The position numbers were made by a program, and so were the translations under genes. DNA of 64,000 bases from assembly GCF_900460065.1 (NCBI RefSeq), contig NZ_UAVD01000027.1, positions 1 to 64,000 on the forward strand. Direction: 5' to 3'. Positions 44,194 through 53,159 of the stretch are shown here, piece after piece. Each line of letters begins with the position of its first letter. Position 1 is the stretch's first letter. The DNA is from Streptomyces griseus. Its GTDB lineage: Bacteria; Actinomycetota; Actinomycetes; Streptomycetales; Streptomycetaceae. Below the pieces are notes generated by a model. The model did no database searches. It worked only from the letters and a program-made list of their open reading frames with translations, and was not told where the DNA came from.

Positions 44194-45465
44194 TCAGTTG
44201 CGCGGGGCGTCCGTCAGGGCGTCCGCGACGTCCACGAAGCCCTTCCTCTGGGCGGTGAGACGGCCCTCGCGGACCACCTGGAACGTCACCTTCGTGTTGA
44301 CGATGCGCGGGTAGCTCAACGTGCCGACGAGGTCCTCGAAGCGCCAGCGGAGCGTCGGGGTCAGCCCACCGGTGTCGACCTCGACGCCCCCGTTGAGCGC
44401 GGCCACGACCCGGCCCGGCGTGACCTTCCCGTCGTCGATCGTCCGGACGGCGGCCCGCAGCGCCGTGTACGCGATCCAGGTCGTCTGCACGGCGGTGTCG
44501 TCCGGGTCGATGCGGTTGTCCCCGAAGGCGTACTCACCGATCACCTCCCGCATCTCCTTCCAGCGCGCGTTCCTCGCGTCCGGGTACCAGCCGGTGACGT
44601 ACGCGCCCTCGAAGGGGCTGTTCGGGCCGCCCGTGCGGTCGATGAGCGGCTGGCTGACGCTGCCCAGCACGGAGGAGATCCTGACCTGCTCGCCGTCCGG
44701 CTCCAGCCGGCGGAAGGAGTCGAAGAAGGTCTCCGTACGGGCGCCGAGGACCGCCGTCACACAGCCGCCGTCGGACCGCTCCAGCGCCCGCGCGGCCTGT
44801 TCGTCGTAGGACGTGGCGTCCAGCGGGGCCAGGATGTCGGTGGAGGCGGGCCGGTCGGCGGCCATCAGCCCGTTGTTCAGGAGCGGCGGCATGCCGTCGC
44901 CGCCGATCGAGTCGGGCCGCACCAGCGAGACCCGCTCGCAACTGCGGCCCAACTGCTGTCCGTGCCCGGCCAGCAGCGCGGGCTGGCCGCCGTTGACGGG
45001 GTACGAGAGGTAGCTGCTGAACTCCTCCGTGGAGGCGCCGTAGCCGCCGATGTACGGGACGCCGCCCGCCTCCAGCGCCGGCATGAAGCTCTGGCCGTGG
45101 CGGCTGTACGAGCCGACGACGGCGGCCACCTTCTTCTCGACGGCCTCCCGCGCGCACCGCTCGGCGCCGAGCGGGGTGTCGGCCTCGTCGCAGACGAGCA
45201 CCTTCAGTTCGCGCCCGTCGATGCCGCCGGTGTCGTTGACCCAGCGGGCGTACGTCTGCGCCATCGCGGGCACCCCGGCCATCTTCACCGCGTTGATGTC
45301 CTCCGACCGGTCGGGCGCCCACGTCATCACGGTGACGGGCTCCCTGGACCCCCCCGAGGCCCCAGGGAGCACACCGCAGCCGGACAGCAGCACCGCGCCC
45401 GCCGCCGCCGCGCCGATGACGCCGGGGAAGGGGCGGGGAAAGGTGGGGCGTCGCCGTCCGGTCAT
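44194..45465 (-). CDS. Lipoprotein, branched-chain amino-acid-type ABC substrate-binding protein
   Basis: 423 aa, type 1 periplasmic-binding fold (Peripla_BP_6). Signal peptide with basic start and lipobox LLSGC (acylated Cys30). GGIDGRELKVLVCDEADTP and AVVGSYSRHGQSFMPALEAGG are characteristic. No ABC permease or ATPase is adjacent, so it is an orphan binding protein or a sensor component. ATG 45465. Confidence 0.87.
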   Translation of the reverse strand: MTGRRRPTFPRPFPGVIGAAAAGAVLLSGCGVLPGASGGSREPVTVMTWAPDRSEDINAVKMAGVPAMAQTYARWVNDTGGIDGRELKVLVCDEADTPLGAERCAREAVEKKVAAVVGSYSRHGQSFMPALEAGGVPYIGGYGASTEEFSSYLSYPVNGGQPALLAGHGQQLGRSCERVSLVRPDSIGGDGMPPLLNNGLMAADRPASTDILAPLDATSYDEQAARALERSDGGCVTAVLGARTETFFDSFRRLEPDGEQVRISSVLGSVSQPLIDRTGGPNSPFEGAYVTGWYPDARNARWKEMREVIGEYAFGDNRIDPDDTAVQTTWIAYTALRAAVRTIDDGKVTPGRVVAALNGGVEVDTGGLTPTLRWRFEDLVGTLSYPRIVNTKVTFQVVREGRLTAQRKGFVDVADALTDAPRN

Positions 45466-45588
45466 GAATCAGGACTCTTCCGGGCGACGGGTAACGGCGC
45501 GGTGTGCCGTTCTCAACGCACGGTGACCTCCAGGTGAATTGCGGGGGCCCGTGCGGGGGCGCGGTGAAGGAACGTACGATCGACGACC

Positions 45589-46086
45589 GTGCAGCAAGGT
45601 TCGGAGAACTCTTCCCGTCGCGGCCGTCGCTCCTCCACCATGGGCGGCATGCCGCTCACTGACATGCCGTGGTGGCGCTGGCGCACCAACGTGCGCTCGG
45701 CGCTGCACATGCTCTCCGACCCCGTCTTCCACCACGAGTGCTGGCTCACCGGCCGGGAGGGGTACGGGGACGTCACCGACGCCGTGTACCGCCTGGTCGA
45801 GGACACCTGGCTCGACAACTGGTCGGCCGAGAAGTACGTCGGCACCATATTCAGGGACTCCGCCGAGGCCGCGGCCGTGGACGCCGCAGCCCTGCGCGTG
45901 CTGCGGATCATGCACCAGGTCGGCGCGGACGCCCCCGTCTCCGCCTATCTGGAGCACCACGGCTGGCCCGAGGCCGTCCACGCGGCCCGCGAGGCCCATG
46001 TGATGCTCGCCACCAACGACGCGGAGGATCCGGACATTCCGCCGCGCTCGCTGGACGTCATCCGCATCATGACCAGAACGGCCTGA
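45589..46086 (+). CDS. SCO4402-family protein
   Basis: 165 aa conserved actinobacterial protein matching what I recall as the SCO4402 family; contains PWWRWRTNVRSALHMLSDPV and WLDNWSAEKYVGTIFRDS. Helical and acidic, without catalytic motif. GTG 45589 opens the frame; an internal ATG at 45640 (MGGMPLTDM) could be the real start and gives the family's usual N-terminus. Lies 28 bp before purU, possibly co-transcribed. Confidence 0.82.
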   Translation: MQQGSENSSRRGRRSSTMGGMPLTDMPWWRWRTNVRSALHMLSDPVFHHECWLTGREGYGDVTDAVYRLVEDTWLDNWSAEKYVGTIFRDSAEAAAVDAAALRVLRIMHQVGADAPVSAYLEHHGWPEAVHAAREAHVMLATNDAEDPDIPPRSLDVIRIMTRTA

Positions 46087-46114
46087 CCCCGGGCGGGTGT
46101 GGCACCCTACGGGG

Positions 46115-47011
46115 ATGACCGCGCCGCAGCCCGCCCCCTCCGCCGTCTCGGACGCCGCCGCGACCGAGCAGTACGTCCTCACGCTCTCCTGCCCCGACAA
46201 ACAGGGCATCGTGCACGCCGTGTCGAGCTACCTCTTCATGACCGGCTGCAACATCGAGGACAGTCAGCAGTTCGGGGACCACGACACGGGTCTGTTCTTC
46301 ATGCGCGTCCACTTCTCGGCCGACGCCACCGTGACGGTGGACAAGCTCCGCGCCAGCTTCGCCGCGATCGGGGAGGCCTTCCGGATGGAGTGGCAGATCC
46401 ACCGGTCCGCGGAGCGCATGCGGATCGTCCTGATGGTCAGCAAGTTCGGCCACTGCCTCAACGACCTGCTGTTCCGCTCCCGCACCGGGGCGCTGCCGGT
46501 CGAGATCGCGGCCGTCGTCTCCAACCACACGGACTTCGCCGAGCTCACCGCCTCGTACGGCATCCCCTTCCGGCACCTTCCGGTGACCAAGGACAACAAG
46601 CCGGAGGCGGAGGCGGCGCTGCTGGAGCTGGTCCGCGAGGAGAACGTCGAGCTGGTCGTCCTCGCCCGCTACATGCAGGTCCTTTCCGACGACCTGTGCA
46701 AGCAGCTGAGCGGCCGGATCATCAACATCCACCACTCGTTCCTGCCGAGCTTCAAGGGCGCCAAGCCCTACCACCAGGCGCACGCGCGCGGGGTGAAGCT
46801 GATCGGCGCGACCGCGCACTACGTCACCGCCGACCTCGACGAGGGCCCGATCATCGAGCAGGAGGTCGAGCGCGTCGGCCACGACGTGACGCCGGACCAA
46901 CTGGTCGCCATCGGCCGCGACGTGGAGTGCCGGGCGCTGGCGCGTGCGGTGAAGTGGCACGCGGAGCGGCGCATCCTGCTCAACGGCCGCCGTACGGTGA
47001 TCTTCGCCTAG
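46115..47011 (+). CDS. purU: Formyltetrahydrofolate deformylase
   Basis: 298-aa enzyme hydrolysing 10-formyl-THF to THF and formate, supplying formate for purine synthesis and balancing one-carbon units. N-terminal ACT domain (LTLSCPDKQGIVHAVSSYLF), C-terminal formyltransferase domain with catalytic Asn/His in IINIHHSFLPSFKGAKPY and Asp in TADLDEGPIIEQ. ATG 46115 (MTAPQPAP) preferred over GTG 46097; no strong ribosome site, possibly leaderless. Stop TAG is part of repeat copy C. Confidence 0.95.
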   Translation: MTAPQPAPSAVSDAAATEQYVLTLSCPDKQGIVHAVSSYLFMTGCNIEDSQQFGDHDTGLFFMRVHFSADATVTVDKLRASFAAIGEAFRMEWQIHRSAERMRIVLMVSKFGHCLNDLLFRSRTGALPVEIAAVVSNHTDFAELTASYGIPFRHLPVTKDNKPEAEAALLELVREENVELVVLARYMQVLSDDLCKQLSGRIINIHHSFLPSFKGAKPYHQAHARGVKLIGATAHYVTADLDEGPIIEQEVERVGHDVTPDQLVAIGRDVECRALARAVKWHAERRILLNGRRTVIFA

Positions 47012-47062
47012 GTCCGGTCGTCAAACTGCCGTCGTCGCCCGAAGGGCGGCCCTGCGGGCCGG
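47009..47062. repeat. Dispersed intergenic repeat, copy C
   Basis: Starts at the TAG of purU: TAGGTCCGGTCGTC then AACTGCCGTCGTCGCCCGAA, matching copies A (10877) and B (19359) almost base for base over about 38 nt. A GGCCC/GGGCC hairpin follows (47047-47060). Between convergent genes. Confidence 0.75.
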
Positions 47063-47092
47063 TGGCACCGCGCCGGACGGCCGCCGCCGGGC

Positions 47093-47797
47093 TCACAGCT
47101 GGTGGCGGACTCCCGCCTCCTGCTGGGCCTCGGTGAGCTGTTCGCGCAGGTCGCCCTCGATGGATTCGCGCGCCTTGCCGCGGCGGAAGAGCGGCAGCAC
47201 GGTGCGCTGCCTGGTGTCCTCCACGAGCAGGGCCAGCCCGCCGTAGAGCGCGAAGACCCCGATGCCGAGGCCGGTCCAGCCCGCCGCGACCTGGAGCGCG
47301 TTGCCGAGCCCCGCCTCGTACAGGCCCGTCAGGGCGAAACGCGTCGCCGTGAGCGCGAGCAGCACGGCGAACAAGGGCTTGGACTGCGCGGAGGCCCCGG
47401 CGAGGGCGAGCACGAAGGGGACGAGCGCCAGCAGGAAGACGGCCTGGGCCGCCACCGGCTCACCCGCCGGGGAGTCCAGGGACGTCACGCTCGTCCCGGC
47501 CCAGGCGGCGCCGAGGAGCAGCAGCGCCGTTCCGGCGCCGGCGTCGCGGGCCAGGAAGGCGAAGATCCCGCCCACGAGCTGGAGCGGGACGACGAAGATG
47601 AGGACCAGGAGCAGCAGGACCTCGCTCTGCGCGGTCGGCACCCAGCCGAGCTGGAGGGAGGACAGGACCGTGCTGCCCATGCCCAGGGCGAAGAAGCCCA
47701 GCGGCAGCGGACTGGCGATCGGCCGCAGCACGATGCGCGTCACCGCGTCGGTCGTCAGCGGTTCGGAAGGGCCCGTGGGGCCGGAGTCGGAGGACAC
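47093..47797 (-). CDS. GPR1/FUN34/YaaH-like six-helix membrane protein
   Basis: 234 aa, six hydrophobic helices from about residue 28 to 190, opening with ASPLPLGFFALGMG, which recalls the NPAPLGL signature of acetate/succinate transporters (SatP/YaaH). A charged C-tail of 40 residues follows. Transport of acetate or a related small acid is a family-based guess. ATG 47797. Confidence 0.72.
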   Translation of the reverse strand: MSSDSGPTGPSEPLTTDAVTRIVLRPIASPLPLGFFALGMGSTVLSSLQLGWVPTAQSEVLLLLVLIFVVPLQLVGGIFAFLARDAGAGTALLLLGAAWAGTSVTSLDSPAGEPVAAQAVFLLALVPFVLALAGASAQSKPLFAVLLALTATRFALTGLYEAGLGNALQVAAGWTGLGIGVFALYGGLALLVEDTRQRTVLPLFRRGKARESIEGDLREQLTEAQQEAGVRHQL

Positions 47798-47865
47798 CGC
47801 GCAAGCCTACGAAGCCGCGGCGCGTCGGTGGACCCGGGCCTCCGGACGGCGGCGGGGGAGGCCCG

Positions 47866-49422
47866 TCACAGCCGGCTCAGCGAAGCCGTCGCGAACAGCA
47901 CGTCCCGGATGGCCTCGCGGTCGCCCTCCTGGCCCGCCGCCGCTTCCACCGGCGAGATGTGGCCCGCGGCGAGCCGGCAGAACTCGACCCCGTCCAGGGC
48001 CACCTGCGCCACCGCGCGTTCGGGCGAGCCGAGGGCGGCCGGGGAGTCCAGCGCGATGAACCAGTCTCCCCCGCCGTGGCCCTCGATCTCCAGATGGACC
48101 GAGCGGCCCGGGGCGCCGGCCGTGACGAGCTCCTTCGCGGGTCCGGCCAGACCGGCGCGGCGGCGTCCCGCCACGGCGGCCGGAAGCAGCCGGGCCGCCA
48201 GGTCGATCATCCGGTGCAGATGGGCCGCGGCCGGGGCCTGGTACGGGTAGTCGACGGCGTCGGCGATGTCCCCGCCGTGCACCCAGCACTCGAAGGCGCG
48301 GTCCAGCAGCGCGTCCTGGAGCGGCAGGGCGAAGGCCCCGTAGGAGACGGAGGCCTCGGCGACGTTCCGCCCGGCGAAGGACGCCGTGCGGATCAGCTCG
48401 TGGCTCTGGGCCCGCCAGGGTTCGCGGACGGTCCGGGTGGGCGGCCGCTGTGCCGCCGACCAGTACCTCTCGGTGCGCTCGATGGGGTCCTGCGGCGTCT
48501 CACCGCGGCCGAGCGGGTCGTCGAGGCCGAGCGCGGCGGACAGCAGCCCGTCGACCGCCGTCAGATGGCCGATCACCCCGGCGACCGTGGTCCTGCGGCT
48601 GACCTCGCGCTCCTCCTCGAACCACCGCAGGCGCACCGGCGCGTGCCACTCGGAGTCCCCGATGTCCCGGAGCAGCGCGTCGAGCCGGGCGGTCTCCGCG
48701 TCGTACGGGGCGGCGTGCTCCGGCACCGGGATCCGGGCCGGGCGGCGGCCCAGGCAGCCGTCCATCACCCGGGACCGGAGCGTCGGGTCGAGATCCAGGG
48801 AGCCGTCGGTGTGCAGCAGCCCCACCGCGTCCCGCAGCCGCAACGCCTCGTCGGCGCACGGGGCGCACTCGGTGAGGTGGTCCTCGACGGCGGCGGTCTC
48901 CTCGGCCGAGCAGGCGGACAGCGCCCAGGCGCCGAGGAGCGCCTGGAGGACCCGGTGGGAGAGGCCGGTGCCCGGGGCGGAGGTCATGAGCGGCTCCGGG
49001 GTGGCCTGGTCCGGGGTGGCGGGGTGCGGGGCGAACGGGTGCGGCGCGAGCTGTTCCGGTCCGGCCTGCGCCGGTCCGGCCTGCGCCGGTCCGGCCTGCG
49101 CCGGTCCGGCGTCCTCGGGGTCGGCCTGTTCCGGTCCGGCGTCCTCGGGTCCGGGATCTCTCGGTCCGGCGTCCTCCGGTCCGGAGTCCTCGGGGCCGGA
49201 CGGTTCGGGACCGGCCCGCTCCGGGGCGGCCGGCCCGGGCGGTTCCGCTGCGGACTGCTCGGGCACGGCCTCGTCGGGGGCCGCCGGTCCGGGCGGCGGG
49301 AGCAGAGGCCGCGGCACCGACTCCAGGTCGAGGTCGTCCACCGCCCCGCGCGGACCCGGTATCCGGCGGGCGCCGCGCACCTCCTCCTCGCCTCCCTCGC
49401 TCGCGCGTCCGTCGCCGCTCAC
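47866..49422 (-). CDS. Zinc-finger anti-sigma factor fused to a maleylpyruvate-isomerase-fold domain
   Basis: 518 aa. Residues 1-145 are a Pro/Glu/Ala/Gly-rich low-complexity tail with (AGPAQ)n repeats; then a ZAS anti-sigma motif HLTECAPC (182-189); then an MDMPI_N/DinB-like domain (TTVAGVIGHLTAVDGLLSAALG, CWVHGGDIADAVDYPY) and C-terminal domain. GTG 49422 overlaps the sigma factor stop (GTGA). It should bind and hold the sigma factor, with zinc/thiol state or a mycothiol-type ligand as the signal (inference). No transmembrane helix, so it is cytoplasmic. Confidence 0.87.
   Translation of the reverse strand: MSGDGRASEGGEEEVRGARRIPGPRGAVDDLDLESVPRPLLPPPGPAAPDEAVPEQSAAEPPGPAAPERAGPEPSGPEDSGPEDAGPRDPGPEDAGPEQADPEDAGPAQAGPAQAGPAQAGPEQLAPHPFAPHPATPDQATPEPLMTSAPGTGLSHRVLQALLGAWALSACSAEETAAVEDHLTECAPCADEALRLRDAVGLLHTDGSLDLDPTLRSRVMDGCLGRRPARIPVPEHAAPYDAETARLDALLRDIGDSEWHAPVRLRWFEEEREVSRRTTVAGVIGHLTAVDGLLSAALGLDDPLGRGETPQDPIERTERYWSAAQRPPTRTVREPWRAQSHELIRTASFAGRNVAEASVSYGAFALPLQDALLDRAFECWVHGGDIADAVDYPYQAPAAAHLHRMIDLAARLLPAAVAGRRRAGLAGPAKELVTAGAPGRSVHLEIEGHGGGDWFIALDSPAALGSPERAVAQVALDGVEFCRLAAGHISPVEAAAGQEGDREAIRDVLFATASLSRL
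49056..49110. repeat. 15-bp tandem repeat within the anti-sigma gene
   Basis: Three full copies plus a partial copy of CCGGTCCGGCCTGCG, encoding the (AGPAQ) pentapeptides; more degenerate copies extend to about 49210. In-frame unit length means slippage would change tail length without a frameshift. Confidence 0.8.
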
Positions 49423-50012
49423 CGGGCCCGTCCGTAACCGGGTGGCGAGGCCCCTTCGAGCGGGCGGGCGTTGGCCGTGGAGAGCAGCTGGAGCCCCAGC
49501 CGGAGCCGACGGCGCGCCTCGTCCTCGGTCACCCCGAGGTCGGCGGCGGTCTGCCGGTAGTCCCGGCGGTGGACGTACGCCAGCTCCAGGGCCTGCCGCA
49601 GCGGTGCGGGCATCGAGGAGACGATGTAGTCGGCGCGGGCGGCGGCCGTGGCGCTGCGCACCCGCCGCTCCAGCTCCTCCGGGTCGGGCGCCGCGTCCTC
49701 GCCGTGCTCCGCCGCGTACGAGGAGGCCACCGCGCGGCGCAGCCGCTGGACGGACTGGCGGTGGGTGAGGCGGGCCACCCAGGAACGCATCGAGCCCTGC
49801 TTCGGGTCGTACGCCTCGGGGTTCTCCCAGACCTGGGCGAAGACCTCGCGGGTCACCAGGTCGGCGGCGTCCTCGTCGTCGAGCATCCGGTGCGCCTGGC
49901 TGTGGACGAGGGCGGCGAACCGGTCGTAGAGCTCGCCGAGCGCCGCCGCCTCACCGCAGGCCAGTCTCTGCTGCATCCTGCGGTCCCAGCGGGGTGCTGT
50001 CTCCTTCGCCAT
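49419..50012 (-). CDS. ECF-like RNA polymerase sigma factor
   Basis: 197 aa with sigma region 2 (ALGELYDRFAALVHSQAHRMLDD, EVFAQVWENPEAYD, MRSWVARLTHRQSVQRLR) and region 4 (PAPLRQALELAYVHRRDYRQ, AADLGVTEDEARRRLRLGL). ATG 50012 after GGGGGC. Coupled by GTGA to the zinc-finger anti-sigma gene, the classic sigma/anti-sigma pair. Matches the SCO4409 position in S. coelicolor. Regulon unknown. Confidence 0.92.
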   Translation of the reverse strand: MAKETAPRWDRRMQQRLACGEAAALGELYDRFAALVHSQAHRMLDDEDAADLVTREVFAQVWENPEAYDPKQGSMRSWVARLTHRQSVQRLRRAVASSYAAEHGEDAAPDPEELERRVRSATAAARADYIVSSMPAPLRQALELAYVHRRDYRQTAADLGVTEDEARRRLRLGLQLLSTANARPLEGASPPGYGRAR

Positions 50013-50364
50013 GACGCCCCCAGCCCCCGGCCCTGTGCCCCGAATCCGTGATCCACCCTGTGCCCGTGAGGACCGAATGTAGTCCGCCGGGCGGGCGGCG
50101 CACGCCCCTTTGCGGCAACTCTCCTCTCGCGGCGCGTGGCCGACGAGGGTAGTCGATTTTCGGCCCGAATGCCTCGCCGTCCGCCCGCTGCCCACCCGAT
50201 GTCCCCTCTGAGCAGCGGAAACGGCTCGAAGTGCTCCTTTCCACCGGAAATCTCCCGGGCGCCGGTCGGCGCGTCGGTGTTTCATGGAGGTGCGGTTGGG
50301 CAGCCGCGAGGAGGAACGGAAACTTCCGGATTGCCGGGAGCCCCGGAACGAGAGGTCCAGTCGC
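50013..50364. other. Divergent region between sigma operon and STAS gene
   Basis: 352 bp. On the minus strand TACATT (50081-50076) could be a -10 for the sigma gene but lacks a -35. No repeat, RNA or operator recognised. GAGGAGG at 50309-50315 is a ribosome-site-like sequence not in range of a plausible start. Confidence 0.45.
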
Positions 50365-50739
50365 GTGACGCTCAAGGTGAACGAGGCGGAGCAGGGCTCC
50401 TGGACCGTGCTGCGCATGAGCGGCGAACTCGATCTGGTGACGTCACCCGTCGTGCGCCAGTCCGTCCACGAGGCGGTGGCGGAGGGGCAGCACGATGTGG
50501 TGCTCGACCTGTCCGAGGTGTTCTTCTGCGACTCCAGCGGCGTCGGCGTGCTGATCGCCTCGCGCCGGCTGATGAAGTCCTGCGGCGGCCGGCTGCGGCT
50601 GGTCCTCCCGGCCCGGGGCGCGGAGGACGGTTCGCACGTCAACAAGGTGCTCGGGGCGCTCGGGGTGCGCAGGCTGTTCGACGTCTACCCGGACGCCCGG
50701 TCCGCCACCGACGGGGAGTGCAGGCCGCTGAGCGCCTGA
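50365..50739 (+). CDS. STAS-domain anti-sigma factor antagonist
   Basis: 124 aa, SpoIIAA/RsbV fold. Phosphorylatable serine region CDSSGVGVL (Ser57/Ser58) is intact. Expected to be phosphorylated by an RsbW-like kinase and, when dephosphorylated, to release a sigma factor. GTG 50365 has AGAGG upstream; an ATG at 50284 would add 27 atypical residues. Divergent from the sigma/anti-sigma pair but that pair is of the zinc-finger type, so its partner may be another kinase such as the one at 56931. Confidence 0.9.
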   Translation: MTLKVNEAEQGSWTVLRMSGELDLVTSPVVRQSVHEAVAEGQHDVVLDLSEVFFCDSSGVGVLIASRRLMKSCGGRLRLVLPARGAEDGSHVNKVLGALGVRRLFDVYPDARSATDGECRPLSA

Positions 50740-50823
50740 AGCGGCTGCCTCCGATGCGAGGTTGTCACACGGGAAGCGCCGCTCGGTGACACGTGAGCGC
50801 CCCCGGCGTCGTACGCTCCCCGC

Positions 50824-51345
50824 ATGGACAGCGCAGAGTACGAGCGAAAGATCGCGCACCGCTTCGCCGCCTTCGACCAGGACGGCAACGGCTATATCGA
50901 TCGTGCCGATTTCAACGCCGCAGCGGCCCGTCTGCTCACCGAGTTCGGTACGACGGCCCGTTGCGACAAGGGCCAGGCGCTCTACACCGGTGCCGAGGCC
51001 TTCTGGCAGGGCATGGCGGGGATCGCCGACGTGGACGGGGACCAGCGGGTCAACCGGGAGGAGTTCGTCGGCGGGGCGGTGAAGCGGCTCCGGGACAATC
51101 CCGGGCGGTTCGCCGAGATCGCCCGGCCGTTCCTGCGGGCGGCCATCGCGGTCGCGGACAGCGGGAACGACGGCAGGGCGGCCGTCGCGGACGTGGAGCG
51201 TGCGCTCCGGGTCCTCGGGGCCGGCGCCGAGATCGCGAGCGTCGCCGCCCAGAGCCTGGACACGGACCGGGACGGGCTGGTGGCGGAGAGCGATGTGGTG
51301 GCGGCGTTCGCCGTGTACTTCACGGTGATCGAGCCGGACGCGTAG
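50824..51345 (+). CDS. Calerythrin-like EF-hand calcium-binding protein
   Basis: 173 aa with four EF-hand positions. Loop 1 DQDGNGYIDRAD (18-29), loop 2 DVDGDQRVNREE and loop 4 DTDRDGLVAESD are canonical or nearly so; loop 3 (DSGNDGRAAVAD) is degenerate, leaving three likely Ca2+ sites, as in calerythrin. ATG 50824. Cytoplasmic Ca2+ buffer or sensor; one of several such proteins known in Streptomyces. Confidence 0.92.
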   Translation: MDSAEYERKIAHRFAAFDQDGNGYIDRADFNAAAARLLTEFGTTARCDKGQALYTGAEAFWQGMAGIADVDGDQRVNREEFVGGAVKRLRDNPGRFAEIARPFLRAAIAVADSGNDGRAAVADVERALRVLGAGAEIASVAAQSLDTDRDGLVAESDVVAAFAVYFTVIEPDA

Positions 51346-51406
51346 GGGTTCCGGGCCGGTCACGGGGGTGGCCGCGCAGCCGACCCCGCCCCCGTGAACG
51401 CCCGCC

Positions 51407-52978
51407 TCACCCGCCGAACCGCTCCCGCAGCCGGTACTTGAGCACCTTGCGCAGTGTCTCGTTGCGGGGCAGCGCGTCGAGGACCTCCAGCTGCTCGGGC
51501 ACCTTGTGGACGGACAGGCCCGCCTCCCGCAGGTGGGCGGAGAGCGCCGCGAGCGTCAGGGGCGGCGCGCCCGGCGGCTGTTCGACCACCGCGCAGACGC
51601 GTTCGCCGCGCTCCGGGTCGGGCAGTCCGATCACCGCCGCGTCGGCGACGGCGGGGTGGGTGTGGAGCAGGTCCTCGATCTCCTTGGCGGAGATGTTCTC
51701 GCCCTTGCGGATGATGATGTCCTTCAGCCGGCCGGTGAGCGTGAGGTGCCCGCTCTCCCGGAGCCGTCCCAGGTCCCCGGTGATCAGGAACCCCTCGGCG
51801 TCGAAGGCGGCGGCGGAGGCCCCGGCGTCCAGATAGCCCCGGCAGACCGCCTCCCCGCGCAGCCGCACCTCGCCCTCGGCGCCGTACGGGAGGGGCGCGC
51901 CGTGTTCGTCGGTGATCCGGATCTCCATGCCCTCCGGGGGGCGTCCCTCGGTCAGGGCCAGGTGCTCCGGTGTGTCGTCCGGGGCGCCCATGGTGATCAT
52001 CGGGACCTCGGTCATGCCGTAGCCGTGGGTGAGCTGGACGCCCATCTCCCGCACCACCGCGTGGTAGACCTCCGGCGGCTTCGGCGCCCCGCCGCCCGCG
52101 AGGAGCCGGAGGGTCGGGACGAGCGGCCGGTCCGGGGCCTTGCGCTGCTCGGCCAGGAACATCGCGTAGAACGCCGTCGAGCCGCCCGCCACGGTCACCC
52201 CGTGGAGCCGGTACTCCGCCAGCGCGTCCGGCAGCGCGAACTGCTCGAACAGCACCGCCGGGAACCCGTACAGCAGGAGCATCACCGTGTAGTCGGGCCC
52301 GGCGACATGGGCGTACGGGAAGGCCATCGAGCCCACGTCCTCGGCGGTGAGCCTCAGGGCGTGGGCGAGGCAGGAGCCGCCCGCGATCAGGGAGCGGTCG
52401 GTGTGCAGGACGCCCTTGGGGTCGGAGGTGGTGCCCGAGGTCCAGTAGATCCAGCGGACCTCCTCGCCCGACGCGGCGGCGGGCGGGGGCGGCAGCACGG
52501 CCGGGTCGCCGTCGGGGAGGGCGTCGTACGCCTCGAAGACGTGCGGCGGGTCGGGGAGCCCGGCGGCGATCCGCTCGGCCATCGCGGTGTGGTCGAAGCC
52601 GCGCCAGGCGCCCGGCACCGCGAAGAACGCGGCCCCCGACTCGCGCAGCGCGAACCGCACCTCGCGGTCCCGGTAGAACGGGATGACCGGCGTCTGCACG
52701 GCCCCCAGCCGGGTCAGGGCGAAGGAGAGCAGCGCCGTCTCCAGCCGGGTCGGCAACTGCCAGGCCACCACGCTGCCGGCCCGCACCCCCATCCCGTACA
52801 GCCCGGCGGCCACCCGCTCGGCGCGGTCCCGCAGCTCGCCGAAGGTCAGGCGCCGGTCCTCCTGGAGCAGGACCGGGCGGTCGGGGGTGAGGGCGGCGCG
52901 GCGTTCGATCAGCTCCCAGAAGGTGCGGGAGGCGCCCAGGGCGTGGGCGGTCGCGGTCACGTCGTTCACGGCGGTCAC
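51407..52978 (-). CDS. AMP-dependent acyl-CoA ligase
   Basis: 523-aa ATP-dependent CoA ligase. YWTSGTTSDPKGVLHTDRSL is the P-loop region (about 193-212), YGMTEVPMI, ITGDLGRLRESGHLTLTGR and RLKDIIIRKGENISAKEIED the hinge; catalytic Lys near the end in LRKVLKYRLRE. GTG 52978 has GGAGGGG 5 nt upstream. It is closest in type to cyclohexanecarboxylate/short aromatic acid ligases. A copy of the 17-bp dyad (52993) lies in its promoter, tying it to the downstream cluster. Confidence 0.92.
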   Translation of the reverse strand: MTAVNDVTATAHALGASRTFWELIERRAALTPDRPVLLQEDRRLTFGELRDRAERVAAGLYGMGVRAGSVVAWQLPTRLETALLSFALTRLGAVQTPVIPFYRDREVRFALRESGAAFFAVPGAWRGFDHTAMAERIAAGLPDPPHVFEAYDALPDGDPAVLPPPPAAASGEEVRWIYWTSGTTSDPKGVLHTDRSLIAGGSCLAHALRLTAEDVGSMAFPYAHVAGPDYTVMLLLYGFPAVLFEQFALPDALAEYRLHGVTVAGGSTAFYAMFLAEQRKAPDRPLVPTLRLLAGGGAPKPPEVYHAVVREMGVQLTHGYGMTEVPMITMGAPDDTPEHLALTEGRPPEGMEIRITDEHGAPLPYGAEGEVRLRGEAVCRGYLDAGASAAAFDAEGFLITGDLGRLRESGHLTLTGRLKDIIIRKGENISAKEIEDLLHTHPAVADAAVIGLPDPERGERVCAVVEQPPGAPPLTLAALSAHLREAGLSVHKVPEQLEVLDALPRNETLRKVLKYRLRERFGG

Positions 52979-52992
52979 AGCGTCCCCTCCGA

Positions 52993-53009
52993 ACTGACGG
53001 CACGTCAGA
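52993..53009. promoter_or_regulatory. 17-bp dyad operator, copy 1
   Basis: ACTGACGG-C-ACGTCAGA, 15 bp before the acyl-CoA ligase start. Same consensus as copies at 53083 and 58554 (TCTGACGG-N-CCGTCAGA). Confidence 0.7.
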
Positions 53010-53082
53010 TATTGCCGAGAGCGTAGGGCTCCGCGCCTTGTCGGTCCAGGGGTGCGGGGCTAGCCTGAATCCCGCACTCAAA

Positions 53083-53099
53083 TCTGACGGGTCATCAGA
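53083..53099. promoter_or_regulatory. 17-bp dyad operator, copy 2
   Basis: TCTGACGG-G-TCATCAGA, 60 bp before the amidohydrolase ATG and 90 bp from copy 1, so the two divergent units each carry one operator. Confidence 0.7.
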
Positions 53100-53159
53100 A
53101 AGCCATCGGAGACTGCCCGCAACCGGGACCGCGCCGGATGCGCCGGAGGGGACGACACC

